Shown: positions 1 through 11,557 of the stretch, piece by piece
Numbering within the stretch: the stretch's first letter is position 1
How the letters are laid out: each line of letters begins with the position of its first letter
Source of the DNA: Crotophaga sulcirostris
Lineage: Eukaryota; Chordata; Aves; Cuculiformes; Crotophagidae
Assembly: GCA_013397455.1 (NCBI GenBank)
Contig: VYZB01000095.1
Coordinates: 1,510,800-1,574,799 of the forward strand
Reading direction: 5' to 3'
Length of the DNA stretch: 64,000 nt
Translations under genes and position numbers: made by a program
Notes under the pieces: model-generated
What the model saw: only the letters and a program-made list of their open reading frames with translations
What the model was told of the DNA's origin: nothing
Database searches by the model: none

Positions 1-3000
1 CTAACAATGAATCTCTATATATTATAAAGAGACACGTACACACATGAAATTGCCAGTCCAAAGCTGGAGGCAAAAAATTTAAATTTTATTGATAAATGAT
101 GCTAACTAGATTTGACATTTGACTAAACTTGTTAAAACAATCAGAATACTTGATACCATTAAACCTAATAAAGATGAAATATCCAGTATTACAAATTATA
201 TCACGCAGCCCAAGATTTATCTTCTGCATAATGATACTAAACCAGAGTGCCTTTATAAACTTTTAGCATGGCCTGAGAACACGTGTTTGTGTCTAGATTA
301 ACAGTTACTGCAAACACATCTAAAAGCTAAAAACATATCTTTGATATTGATTCTGGAATCTTGCAGCATTGAAAAAAAGATTTATAGATTAGAATAATTC
401 AAGAATCTACTGTCTTTTATTTTTTACTAAGATACTATATCTCATAAAACCACTGAAAGATAGAAATCCATGAACAAAATTTGTATTATAAAGAATCACA
501 TAGATAATGACAAGCTCAAAGTACTTAACTAAACCAGGATTTTCCTTCAAACAATAATGGGAAAATTAAGTATTCTTACATGCCAGACAATGGATACTAG
601 TTTAAGAAACAAAAATCTAGTTGTACACTGCAATCACAGCTAGGAGGAGGAGTCCAGAGTCAAGACATTGGTGCCTACAGGCATAGAGTTGGATAGATCA
701 GCTATTTAGATATACGGAGAGAAAGAAAGAGTAGAAAAGAAGAAAGATGAAAAATTACTTTAAAATGAGGTTCTAAAGATTTGGATTAAACACAAAATTT
801 ATCACCTTCTCTGATGAGAGGTGGTGGCCAGGACAAGATGATGAAGATAACAGGATGAGTAATTTCAGTGTGTTAGGTATACTTTTAGTTTCTAAAGCAA
901 GATTTACAGTTAAAAATGCAAGGGTGACTGGTAAAGGCTGGTTTATTGAAACTTCTTAAAGAAGCCCCCTCTGATATCTCTTCTCCAGTTCTTTGCCACA
1001 GTGCACACTGGGGATGTTTGGACACTAACATCTATGCCAAATTTCCACTTCCTGCTAAAATTCAAGAGGAAGGGGGTTTTGTTTGTTTGTTTTGTTAGGG
1101 AAAATGGAATGTTCTTTCTAGTTGAACTAGGTAATACCTAGAGAAAGGAAAAAGATCTAGAAGGGCAGAGAAAGCATCCACTTGATTCTGGTGCAGTATT
1201 CCTGGTGATGTCTATAAGCTATCTAGGGAGGTGGCTTGAAGAGTAATGAAAGACCTTGCTTGTAAGCCTCTTGAGACACATAGCAGACAAAGATTCCTGA
1301 AGTCTTAACCATTTCAAGACTAACATCCTTGTGTTGCTAGTACAAAATTTTGTACAACAGTTCCTCTGAATTAGAGATGTTGGCCAGAGAAAAACAAGAC
1401 CTAGAATAACAGAAATGAGACTTAAAAAAAAAATAATCTGTCCAGATCTGGATTAACTCCAGAATGGCCGAGTCAGACATTGGAAAAGAACCTGAACAGA
1501 GGTCAAAACAATAAGGTGATAGTATAGTCTACACCTTTAAACACAAAGGACAGTGTTAGAACTAGGAGGTCTGGAGAATCTGATGGGGGTGGCTCCCTTG
1601 GTATGGGCAAGGACCTACCAAGTAGCAATCCAGGTTTTTTATAGGCAAAGCTTAACTTTTTCTTTCTGCACAAATGCTTCCTCAGTTCTGATTTCCTTTG
1701 CCTCAACTCCTTTATAAAATTTCATATTACAGAATAAATTGCATGGAAACAAGGACTTTGTTTTATTGGAAACTATCAGTCGCAGGTGCTTATCCCTTGC
1801 AAAAGTCATAATCCTTTCTTTGTCATCATCATCGTTTTGCCATGACCAAATGCAATGTCACGAATTAGATTATGACTTCACATAGAAAACAAACATCTGG
1901 AACCAACGAATCCCTACAGAACAGAGATTCCGTTTTCATGCAAATCAGTTCAGTAATAAAAATTAAGGAAAAACATAAATCCTCTGGAAATACACTGTGA
2001 TGTACAAGTAGAATTCCCTCTAGATAGAGGAAACTATTTCTGTGTTCCCATGCCACATCAACTAGTAGATTTCAAAAGAACAGATCTATTTTTGTAGAAG
2101 CATGAAATCCTTGTAATTACACACATTAAAAGGTAGACTTTTAAAAACCATTTGAGCCTTTTATTTGGTGACTGCTATCAAAGGCTTTCTATTTTTGACA
2201 GCCATTGCCACTGAATTTCAGTGTTTTGCATCTAAAACTAATTGAAAAGAAAACAGTTGGGATATTTGGGGTGTTTTGTTTGTTTTTAAAATAACACTAC
2301 TGTGAAAAAAAAAACATTCTGATGAAAATCTGAAACATGAATATTTTATGAATTCTTTTGTCCTTTTTATTAAACAGATATCCCTGAAATAGACTGTAAT
2401 TTCTATTTTTAACATTGTTAAGAAATCTTTTGTTGGTATTTTTAGAGGTAATTATTATGAAAGGCAATGGAAAAAGTTCCAAGTGAAGTTTTTCTCAAAC
2501 TATGTGTTTAAAAGTTTTCCTAAAATACTCCTTAAATATTTACCTCTACACATGTGCACACATCATTGATTTAAAACCATTGCAAAATTATAGTAAAACG
2601 TTATGTTGGATGCAAGACTCTCCTTCCAAGATTACTCATTTCATGGGGGATGTTTCAATCTTGCCAGCAGAAAGCATATCAAGATGCTATCAACACACAA
2701 TACCAATATTCACAACCTTAACTGGCCCAATGGATCATGCTAGCATATAGCTACAAGTGAAAGTTAATGAACGCACATCTCTTTAGAGGTGCACGAGATT
2801 TACACTCTGTGCACACTCATCCAAAGCTTCCACTAGATCAGAGACAAACATAGTATAAAGACATTAAAAAAGCTGAGGCTGAGGTTTTTTTGGTTTTGAA
2901 CTGAACTACCTAGCATCAAACAAACCTGAATTTTGCATTTATTTTCAGCATTACTTTTATTGGAATGCTCCCAACATTTTCTATGATATAGCTCTCTCTC

Positions 3001-4005
3001 AGGTGCATTCATGTGAGCAGTGGTGACATCTAAGTGCACTCAAGGTGCTCCTGACTTATCCAATGTATAAAAGGCTAATGTCTTCTCCTCTAATCAAGGG
3101 CCTGTTATCAGTCTGAACGTGCGCAAAGGAAAACATGGTGGTGGAACAATACAAATATGCACATCACATGGAAAGTTGTCCAATTTATCTCCAGTAAAAA
3201 GGCTGACTGTAAAACAATAATCCGTGTAGCAAGTTTACAACCTTGTATTCACCATTTACCAGTCTGCAAGTACATATAAAGGTACAAAGTCCTTTATAAT
3301 CAGTGTGCTCCTGGAATTTGCTCACAACAACGTTCTCTTTTCTCACTTTGACAATTCTCATTAACGACTGCATTTCCTACATGCTATGATGTGGAAAGGC
3401 CTATGTGACCTGCATGCTAACACACATAAGGAAAGCCTATTGCAGTCTACAAAATTTAAATTCAGTACAAACATTCATGGAAAAAGGAGGGAAGGAAAGA
3501 GAAGGAAGAGCATTTAAAAAGGCATTAATGAGCTAGGCAAACAAAAATGTAACACATGAACCAACCTCTACAAAAAGTATTAGGAAGTGCTCATTATAAT
3601 GGTCTGCCCACAGGAAGTATGTCGTTCAGTTTCTGCTATTTTCTATCTTAAACCTTGGCTTTTCTAAGAAAAATTTTGAAATTAAAAAGGAAGTTTTGAA
3701 GTATTTTTTCTTAATATCCAATATTCATATTTTTACTAATACTTTACATATTTTTATCTAATAACATATTATCAGCTATTCTCAAATGATTCCATAAATA
3801 TCCTAAGAGCCAATCTGACCTTCAAGGTTAAGTCAGGTAAACAGGGTACCCAGCACACAGCACCGTGGCACCATTTAGCCCATACTTTATGCTGGCTGAG
3901 AATTTGGCCTAAATAAAAATTTAAGTGACCAAGTCTGAATTTTCATTATTTATCAGTTTACTCACACAACAGAGCACCGATTAACTTAACCACATATTAA
4001 GAATA
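1..4005. other. AT-rich non-coding DNA
   Basis: No coding exon, RNA gene or recognised transposon is visible. Open frames are at most about 80 codons and have no family resemblance. A purine-rich patch lies near 715-757 and a G/T-rich low-complexity patch near 1074-1099. The stretch runs up to the TA dinucleotide (4004-4005) that flanks the mariner element. Confidence 0.6.
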
Positions 4006-4079
4006 CAAGGTCTGACACAAAAAAACCCTGAGACTGTGCTCGTATCTCTTTTTACTGAGCAAATTAAGAAAATCAACTA

Positions 4080-4362
4080 CAATCACCTTCAAATAGTTCC
4101 CTCCTAAGCTGACCCACAGTTGTGTATGATGCTGCTAACATTCAAAGCACTTGCACAGATCATTTTCTGAAAGGCTGTTGAGGATCTCCATCAGTTTTGC
4201 TGTCACATCTTCTATCTACAAAAAATGTGTTCCTTTGAGCACTGACTTGATATTTGGGATCTCTTCACTGTAAGTTTCAATCAATAATTGAAAAGTTTCC
4301 ATTGTGAATTTCTTTAGTTTCAAAAGAAACTTGATGTTAACTCGCTGTTCACTCTTGCACAT
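4080..4362 (-). pseudogene. mariner transposase remnant (N-terminal HTH plus C-terminal tail)
   Basis: The frame starting at the ATG complementary to 4360-4362 begins MCKSEQRVNIKFLLKL and continues through METFQLL and TYSEE. This is the typical first helix-turn-helix of mariner transposases, in which an EQR-x-N-I-K-F-L motif precedes ETF and an acidic turn. It then runs to a stop at about 4216. Immediately beyond, between about 4085 and 4215, a second frame reads LMEILNSLSEN, a D-x-C-x-x-CFE motif, and a Gly-Gly-Asn-Tyr followed, after a one-base frameshift, by the Phe-Glu-Gly-Asp of the family's C-terminus. One in-frame TAG sits where the family normally has Trp. The whole DD34D catalytic domain is absent. 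The copy is dead: internal deletion, stop codon and frameshift. Confidence 0.8.
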
Positions 4363-4524
4363 TGACATTTTCCAACTGAGAGTAAGGAAATGTCCGTATT
4401 TGAACACATGTCCACTCATACTCAGTAAAGTGATCAAGTTGAGCCTTGTCCCACTGTGACAGGTTAGAACATCTTCTATAGCCATCTTTACGTCTCCCTT
4501 CCTGCTGAACTATAGGATTAGCCT

Positions 4525-4542
4525 GGGGGGGGGGGGGGGGGG
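4525..4542 (+). repeat. poly-G run of 18 bases
   Basis: Eighteen consecutive G residues lie just inside the right terminal repeat of the mariner element. Such runs are prone to slippage and are often mis-sized in sequencing, so the exact length is uncertain. Confidence 0.9.
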
Positions 4543-4556
4543 TTTGTGTTGGACTT

Positions 4557-7500
4557 CAGAGCTGCTCTTAAAGACGAGGAGACAGTTCAATCCAACATGG
4601 AGGTCAGAGCTATGTCAATTTGACCTTTTTTTTTTGTTAAAAAAACCCAAAACCTAACCCACAAAACCACACTGGAATAACCTCTTCTACCAATTTTCAC
4701 CTTAATACTAGAATTATCATGAATTTATTTTGCCATCATACTCTCCAATTCTGTAAACTACCACTTACTCAAAAGCAAAAGATGAGGACAGTGTATGCTC
4801 ACAAACCTTCCTCTGAGGTCCAACATACAACGTGCACAGCTGAAAGCACTTGTTGCCTCTGCGATATGTTAACTCAGGCTTAGTACCAGATTTCTCTGAG
4901 AAGAACCTCTGAAACATTTCTCTCCTGAGTGCCTAATGGCTCTTCACTAATACTTGTTTTTACTCCAGAAATGCCACTACGCTGCACAGTTAATGCCATC
5001 TATTTCAATCATCCTCTAAAGCACATTTATTAAACTTCAGGGTGCCTGCTCAGAGCGTGAATTCCCCAGATCTACTGCGGCGAACATTTATTTTACAATG
5101 GTGCTATAGGTTGTATATGTAATTGCCCTTGGTTTTAAATATTGATAATTCTTGGGATAAAAAAATCGATCATTAGTTCCCAAATACTGAAGTAAACTTT
5201 GCTGAGCAAGCACTTCTGCAGATGTGGCACTTCAGTACATCAGCAGCAGGACCATGACATTTAAGCTAGTCATAAGAATAAATGAGCACTGGCCTCCGTC
5301 TGATCTAGAGGTCATTGAGACTTGTTCAAGTCAGGAGACTTCTGCTGTGATGTATCAGCATTTATATAGCCCCTCTTTTAACATATACTGGGCTGAATTT
5401 AGAAAACAACTTAAGCAGTCAAGCAAAATAGCATGCTGCTACCAAATGTATAATAGCAGTAAAGCATGCATTTTCATATAAAAATACATTGAGCAATAAG
5501 TGTTCAAAACATACCCAAAAGACAGGGATTTTTCTTGATTCCTAAAGCACGTACATTTCAGATGAAAGAAAGTCTATTTAGACTAAAGAACGAGTACTGC
5601 AAAAGAATATAAACTAGAATACTGTCCTTGAATGTTACAATTTTATTATTATTTTTTTATTATTTCCCAAAACAATCGAATGGTATTTTTTTTAAAGCCC
5701 TTATGTTCCATTTGTCACTACTGACAACTAATTCAAACTCAGACAGTACTTACTATACACATATTAGCACTCTCCATTGATTAAACATCTTTTTAATGAA
5801 TAAGAATAATTAAGTGTTACTCTGACCTGCTTCCATCACTTTTTTTTAACTGAGTACTGTATTTCATGAACAATTGAGTTTTCTTTTCAAATGAATATGA
5901 AATTTAGATTTTCCATTTCAGTGGTGTGGAAGGAAATACACTGATCTGACAATTCTTAATTTGACAGAAAAATACTGTGTTTTCTCAAGACCAATTTACT
6001 CACAAACATAGATTATGTTGGGGAAAACTCCAATCAAAACTGTTATGAGTAACAACACATCTGTTCTTATTTACAGACATAGGAAGATGCAAGCAACAGC
6101 TCCCAATCAGAAGGAAGTGGCATTAAATGTGTTTTACTCTTTGCAGACTATAAAAGTAATTTCTTTCAGAAAACTTTTAACTCTGTTTGAACAGATATTT
6201 ATGCTGTTCTTGGCCCAAATTTTCTATTACATTTTCAACTCAATGATAGCAGATATTGGTTTTGCCTTTGAATTCAGGTTGCTTTACATTTTAAAGTGCT
6301 TTTGTGTATGTCATTAATTCAGGGGTTTCAAACCAGTGTTTAAACGCTCCTCCAATTATATTACAGCTTTACACAACTTGAAAGTGTACATACAGGAATA
6401 AAACACAGAAGCTATATTTAGAATTAAAAAATAAGCAAAAGTTGTGAGTCAAAATTAAAGATTATGGTTTTTAACCAGTCATCTGACACAAATTATAGGC
6501 AACTCAATATTGTCTGTTAACCACAATACAGCGAAGTACACGATACTGTTTGGTTCTCTGCAGTTACCCTTAACATCACAGGATTTACTTTATATGATGT
6601 CCAACTTGCTCCTCGGTTCCATGTGATGTGTAGCTGTTGTTACAGTGGATACTAGCTACTTTTAGCTATATTAGCTTCAAATGACCAGATTTAATCATCC
6701 AGTGCATTTGCAGAGCTTCACCCCTACCCTTGAATCCAAATGCTATGCTTTGAAAACAATCTCCGGGTACGAGACACATGAATGCCTTGATTTTTGAAAT
6801 TGCTGAGAGAATTTATTTGGTGTTTGGGAGATATTTAGGGTATTCCTGTCTCAGAATTTGGACAAGCCATTGGATGTAGTACTTGGTAAAATCTTTACGG
6901 TATTTTTAATAAACACCAATGATCAATGGTGGCTCTTTTCAAGGTAGAGCTCCTCCACTGACATCCAAGGAAGAGCTAGCAATCCACTGCTGCCCATTCC
7001 TCACCTGATCCCACAGAATTGTACACAGACAGCATGAGCAAGGAAAAATTTGAAAACATACTTGAGTTTCTCTCATTTTCCCATCAATATAATATGGTTA
7101 ACTTCCAGTGACACAGAAGTCCCTGGGCAAGGCAGCTAAAGATGTTTTGGAGATGCATACACTGAAGAATCAAAATAAAAATAATCAAAATAAAAAGCAG
7201 TCAGTAATGGTTGTAGAGTAGATATTATTGTCTAATAGAAACTGGAACATACATGTCATCTTTGGAAAGGCATGAGACATGCCTCTACCCTATCAACTGG
7301 GCATGTGCTTAGCTCTGAGTAATCCACAGAGCACTAGTTTTAACCTTGCAAATTCTGCATGGCTCCAAATCAAGTGAAAGAAAAGACCTTTACAATCCCA
7401 GCAGAAAGAAGCTGTGTGTTTTCAGAGTTCGAAGCTTGCAAAGAAGCTCAGCAACTCTGTTTAGACTCATTAGACAAGTGTGATCTCCCCAGAGACAGCC

Positions 7501-9525
7501 CTGCATTTAGGTCACAACTCTGCAAGAGACTGACAAGTGAATCACTCACATTTATTTCAAAGTATGTAAATATTTGTGGGACTGGCAGGTATAGGAAAAT
7601 TATTTAATATAAGCAGGAAGAAGAATTAAACAGCATGCTCAAAATGAGACCACAGCTTGCTGAGGAGTGAATAAGTTAAGCATTTGGTGCAGTAGGTAAA
7701 AAATTGATAAGACACCTCTCTAGCATTATTTTGCACATTTCCTTATGGCAACTAATCTACAGAATCTGAGGGTCTTACCACCATGCCAGTCCTTCTCAGT
7801 ATGCATGCACACTACTATCTCAGACCAAGGTCATGGCACTCCCTGCAAACACCTTGCTGTGTTTTTTCAAGTGTGAAACTTATGGCTAGAAACACATCAA
7901 GACTTTTTGACAGCACATAACTTTCTACCTCCTCTCTGAGGAACACCCTTTCAGAACAAAAATGTAACATAGCTCAACAGTGTCATTGGAGCTGTTGTAA
8001 AATGCACTTGGGCATTGTGAAGATTCATGCTTAACGCCTTCGTACAATTTGTGGGAATATGCTCAAAATCTCCACTGCATACTAATGATGTATTATGCAG
8101 AAGAGCAGGATTGCATTAAGTAAAACTTTGCAGATGACACAGAAGAATGAAGAGCAGAAATACGAGAAAAGAATGTTCCACCTACTATGGATCACAAATA
8201 TATTACTGAATGGTCATGCTAGTTTCTGCTCCAACATAGACTCTGTAACTCCACAGGGATGACCCTAGTATCAAAGGTTAGCTTATTCTTATGGCAGAAA
8301 GAATGATGGGCAGTCAGTGTATTCTAGTAGATAAAATACAAGAACTATGACCCAAAGGCCAGATTTGCCTGATTTCTGCGACCTCATACATTTCACTAGG
8401 CCAAGAAATAGAGGTAGAAATGTTAGGTAAGAGAGGCAGAGTTCAGTACTTCACTGTATTGGAAGAGAATTATCATTTTTTAACTTTTTTTTTTTTCTGA
8501 TATTAAGCTATAAGTACTGCTGCTGGCCTTTATTAAAAGGTTAAAAGGTTGTAAGCAACATTCACTTCACTGCAAGACAGAGACATGCTTAACTGTCTGG
8601 CTTAGCCTATCTCCTGGAATGAAGAATGACTTAACTAATCTGGCATATTCTTACAAAGATGAGCCAGAATTGCATCAAATGTTTCTCTCTGTCTTGCTCA
8701 GTGGCTGAAATGCTGTAGGTAGTGAACACTAAGCTTTTAGAAGAGAACTAGGAAACTGTTTTTATTATTGTAATAAATACCATTTGCATTCAGACAGCAC
8801 TAAATACTGTTCATAAATATATGAAAATAGAGCCACTGGCTGAGAGAGCTTACAATGTAAAAGACAACTTTTATTTACTTTTTAGAAACATTTTGGTTCT
8901 TTTAAGCAGCAAAATATGATTTCATAATTATTACCTTATGCTATCCTGACATTTACATTACCATACAGTGCTGAAAGCCAGAAAATACCAACTGTTCTAC
9001 AGAGAATTTTGTTCTCTGCAGGGTAAAAATCTATTAAATTGCATTCAGACTGGTTAAAAAAAATAAATAAAAAGGTACACTCCTGGATTGCAAGACTTAA
9101 AGTTTTGAGTCCAGAACTCTATGTGGAGTAGCACATTGTAGACGAATGAATAATGGTAGCTTGGGAAGTTAAACAGGTTTTACGAAGTCTCCTTTCCAAA
9201 GGACAGAGTGCACGCACTTATGAACTGCAGGGAGAAAGGGCTGTAAAAAAGTACCCAATTTAAGATATATCCCTGCTCTCCCATAGCTATAAGCATCAAG
9301 ATCTGAGCACTTGTTGGAAACGTAGGTGTGTCTGTATAATGACCCAAAATATTGCATTGTCCTATATTCACATCGTTTACTGAAATGCATAGAATGTACC
9401 CACAAAACTGGAAGGTAAGGTGGGAGTCAGAGATTGGGACTTAATCCAAACCCCTTTATAACCCAAAGCAAGTCTTAGCTTCAAGGGTCACGAGAGCACT
9501 ATTTTTATACAGAGACTTAATCAAT
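4557..9525. other. AT-rich non-coding DNA
   Basis: I see no supported gene. A T/A-rich patch lies near 5640-5695. Open frames of 100 codons (6015-6317) and 82 codons (7359-7607, with a reasonable start context) have no recognisable domain and no splice sites around them, so I treat them as chance frames. Confidence 0.55.
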
Positions 9526-9543
9526 CCCCCCACACCCCCCCCC
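9526..9543 (+). repeat. C-rich low-complexity tract
   Basis: Six C, then ACA, then nine C. It is an isolated pyrimidine tract in AT-rich DNA. Confidence 0.85.
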
Positions 9544-10899
9544 GAACTTCGCACCTTTTACAGAATCCATTGTTCACAGCAGTGACATTTAGTAGGGATT
9601 GTGAAGGGCTTAGAGCAGCACTAATTTTTCCAATTCTTACTGGACTGATGAATGGCTCCTATAAAAGGTTAAATCATCACTTATCCTGCCCCTCAGAACT
9701 GCAGTGCTTCCTAATCTAAACTGTGCCGTAAGCACTAAAAACACAAGGGAGAACAGTGTGAGTAACAACAGCTTTTACCTAATAGCAAAGGCAGTGCTCC
9801 CCAACGCCCAATTGCTTTTACTTTACTCTGCCTTTAGCGTGATGGTCTCTGGTTACCTCTTGTCCACATGAAGTGGAGGCTGAGGAAGGAAAATGGATGG
9901 AACAAGTCAGTCACATGCTGCATCTAAGGTTTGTCCCAGCCTTCACTCAGGACACTGGAAGTTTGCTATATCCAACTGATTAGTTTCTTTGCTGATGTGG
10001 AACAGCCCTGATAACCAGCTGCCTCCACAGGGTAACCACTGGGGACTCCCCAGCACTACTCTACATTGCCAGAAGACATGAGGACTTTTTCTCTGCGCTA
10101 GAAAACTGGGAAGCTGTTGAGCTAGCAGGACAACTTGGTTAGGCAAGCTCTGCCACAACAGCTTGGTCAGTTCCATGATTGCACCACTCTTTCAAAAAGA
10201 TGTGGATAATTTTCAGCAGCCCTGTGAGCAGCTTGGATGCCACTCTTGAAGCAGCATTTCTGTATTTCATATACTATTCCTAGCATGAAGGAAGAGCTGG
10301 GCTGGGAGGTTTATCCCCTTACTGATTTGAAAGGCTAAAAAGTTTAAAGAAGACATTGCCTTGATACTTACCCTGTTGTCACTGGTGCAAGATTGTACCT
10401 AGGTATCAAAACGGAATGTAGCCAGGTAATGTGTGGCAGTTATCTTTAAATTAGAAAATAATTTAAAGCTGCAGTCTCTACATTCAACCACGCCATGGGG
10501 AGTACAGCATAGCCTAATTACAGATAAAAATCATAAGTTAAGATGTCCTCTCCATTGACTGATGAGGGAACAAAAGTTTCCTTCAAAGGTTATTCAGAAA
10601 CCTAATTTGTGTGCTCTGAATTGCCTGAATTGCCCCTTCCCATCACTGTCTGCTCTGGCAATAGTGACAAATTATCTGTGTAGCATCTAACCTCTACTTT
10701 TGTATCCATATCATCCACATCAAGCAATGGTATGATATCAGATTTGCTGGTCCCTTTTCTATTGAATAATAATTAGTTGGACAGTCAGAACAACGAGATT
10801 TTATGTTCCATTGTTTTCACAGGATCTCAGTCTAGATTGAGACCCAGAGAGAAATGGTTTAGTTTGTGATTTAAAAGCAATATAACACTTTGCGAAAAA
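9544..10899. other. non-coding DNA, right part possibly conserved
   Basis: No gene is supported. The part from about 10480 to 10860 is evenly composed, lacks transposon signatures, and leads directly into the motif-rich block at 10.9 kb. It may be part of the same conserved non-coding region, but this is inference from texture only. Confidence 0.4.
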
Positions 10900-11260
10900 A
10901 AAGCATAAATTAAATTTTCCTGAAAATTAAATCCCTAAGTTAACAGAGAGAATACTAGTTAACAGGTAAAGATAATTTATGTAATTAAAATACTCATGTA
11001 CTATTAATAATCCTAATTTGCATGAGTATTAGGTCATTTGTATGTAATTAGCTGAAGCAGAAGGTTTTTTTGTCAATTAAACTAATTGTTTTTCACACTA
11101 GGTGTAGATTGAATATTGATCTTTTTTATTCAGCTCACTTACATAAGCAAATTAGATCTAATTGCATCCTTACCACATCATTACTCAGTTATTGTAAAGT
11201 ACAGAAAATATACTCTTGTAGAATAATCCTTTCTTTATGGTATTGATGTTGAAAATAGGT
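10900..11260. promoter_or_regulatory. candidate conserved non-coding enhancer, homeodomain/octamer-rich
   Basis: This AT-rich block is dense in homeodomain-type cores (GTAATTA, ATTAATAA, TAATTAGC, CAATTAAACTAATTG) and has a perfect octamer ATTTGCAT at 11016-11023, the classical POU-factor site. The octamer overlaps one arm of a perfect 10-bp inverted repeat, AATACTCATG at 10989-10998 and CATGAGTATT at 11021-11030, with a 22-base loop. No transposon or coding signature is present. This pattern is typical of developmental enhancers in vertebrate gene deserts. The motifs are seen; the enhancer call is inference, because AT-rich DNA produces such cores by chance. Confidence 0.4.
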
Positions 11261-11490
11261 TAGTTAATTTAAGAACTTCAAACTATTTTTCCCATCTGTC
11301 AACTCAGTAGTTATTTGCACCATATATACATCTCAATATTATTTAAATTATCAGTAGAGATCTACACAGATACAGGAAACACCCAAAAGAATAGCTGTTT
11401 CTTCTGAAAAAAACTGTTAGAAGAGCTCAAATGATGACAGCTTTTGCATACAAATATAGGAACTGTTCTAAGAGACATGGATTTTCAGTT

Positions 11491-11557
11491 TGGTTTTTTT
11501 TGAGTTTTGTGGATTTTTTTTTTTGGAAGGAGGATGTGTTTTGGGTTTTTTTTTTTC
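11491..11557 (+). repeat. T/G-rich low-complexity tract
   Basis: Long T runs are interrupted by G-rich words (GGTTTTTTTTGAG, GGGTTTTTTTTTTTTC). No coding or structural signature is visible. Confidence 0.75.

Larger units (their letters stand above)
4006..4556 (-). mobile_element. Tc1/mariner-family transposon, internally deleted copy
   Basis: Read on the minus strand, this block holds both ends of a mariner transposase but not its catalytic middle. The outer ends resemble a terminal inverted repeat: AAGGTCTGACACAAAA on the left (about 4007) and GTTTGTGTTGGACTT on the right (ending about 4556), which is an imperfect reverse complement. A TA dinucleotide flanks the left end, as expected for mariner target sites. 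An autonomous mariner is usually about 1.3 kb, so this roughly 550-bp copy is a deletion derivative. It may have been mobilised in trans as a MITE-like element. The right boundary is blurred by an 18-G run. Family assignment rests on protein motifs recalled from the family; I did not assign a named avian subfamily. Confidence 0.8.

Noticed and set aside
119..301. Short open frame near the left edge.
   Set aside because: Sixty codons in AT-rich DNA with a poor start context and no similarity.
7359..7607. 82-codon frame with a fair start context and several Cys residues.
   Set aside because: No recognised domain and no flanking splice signals; short enough to be chance.
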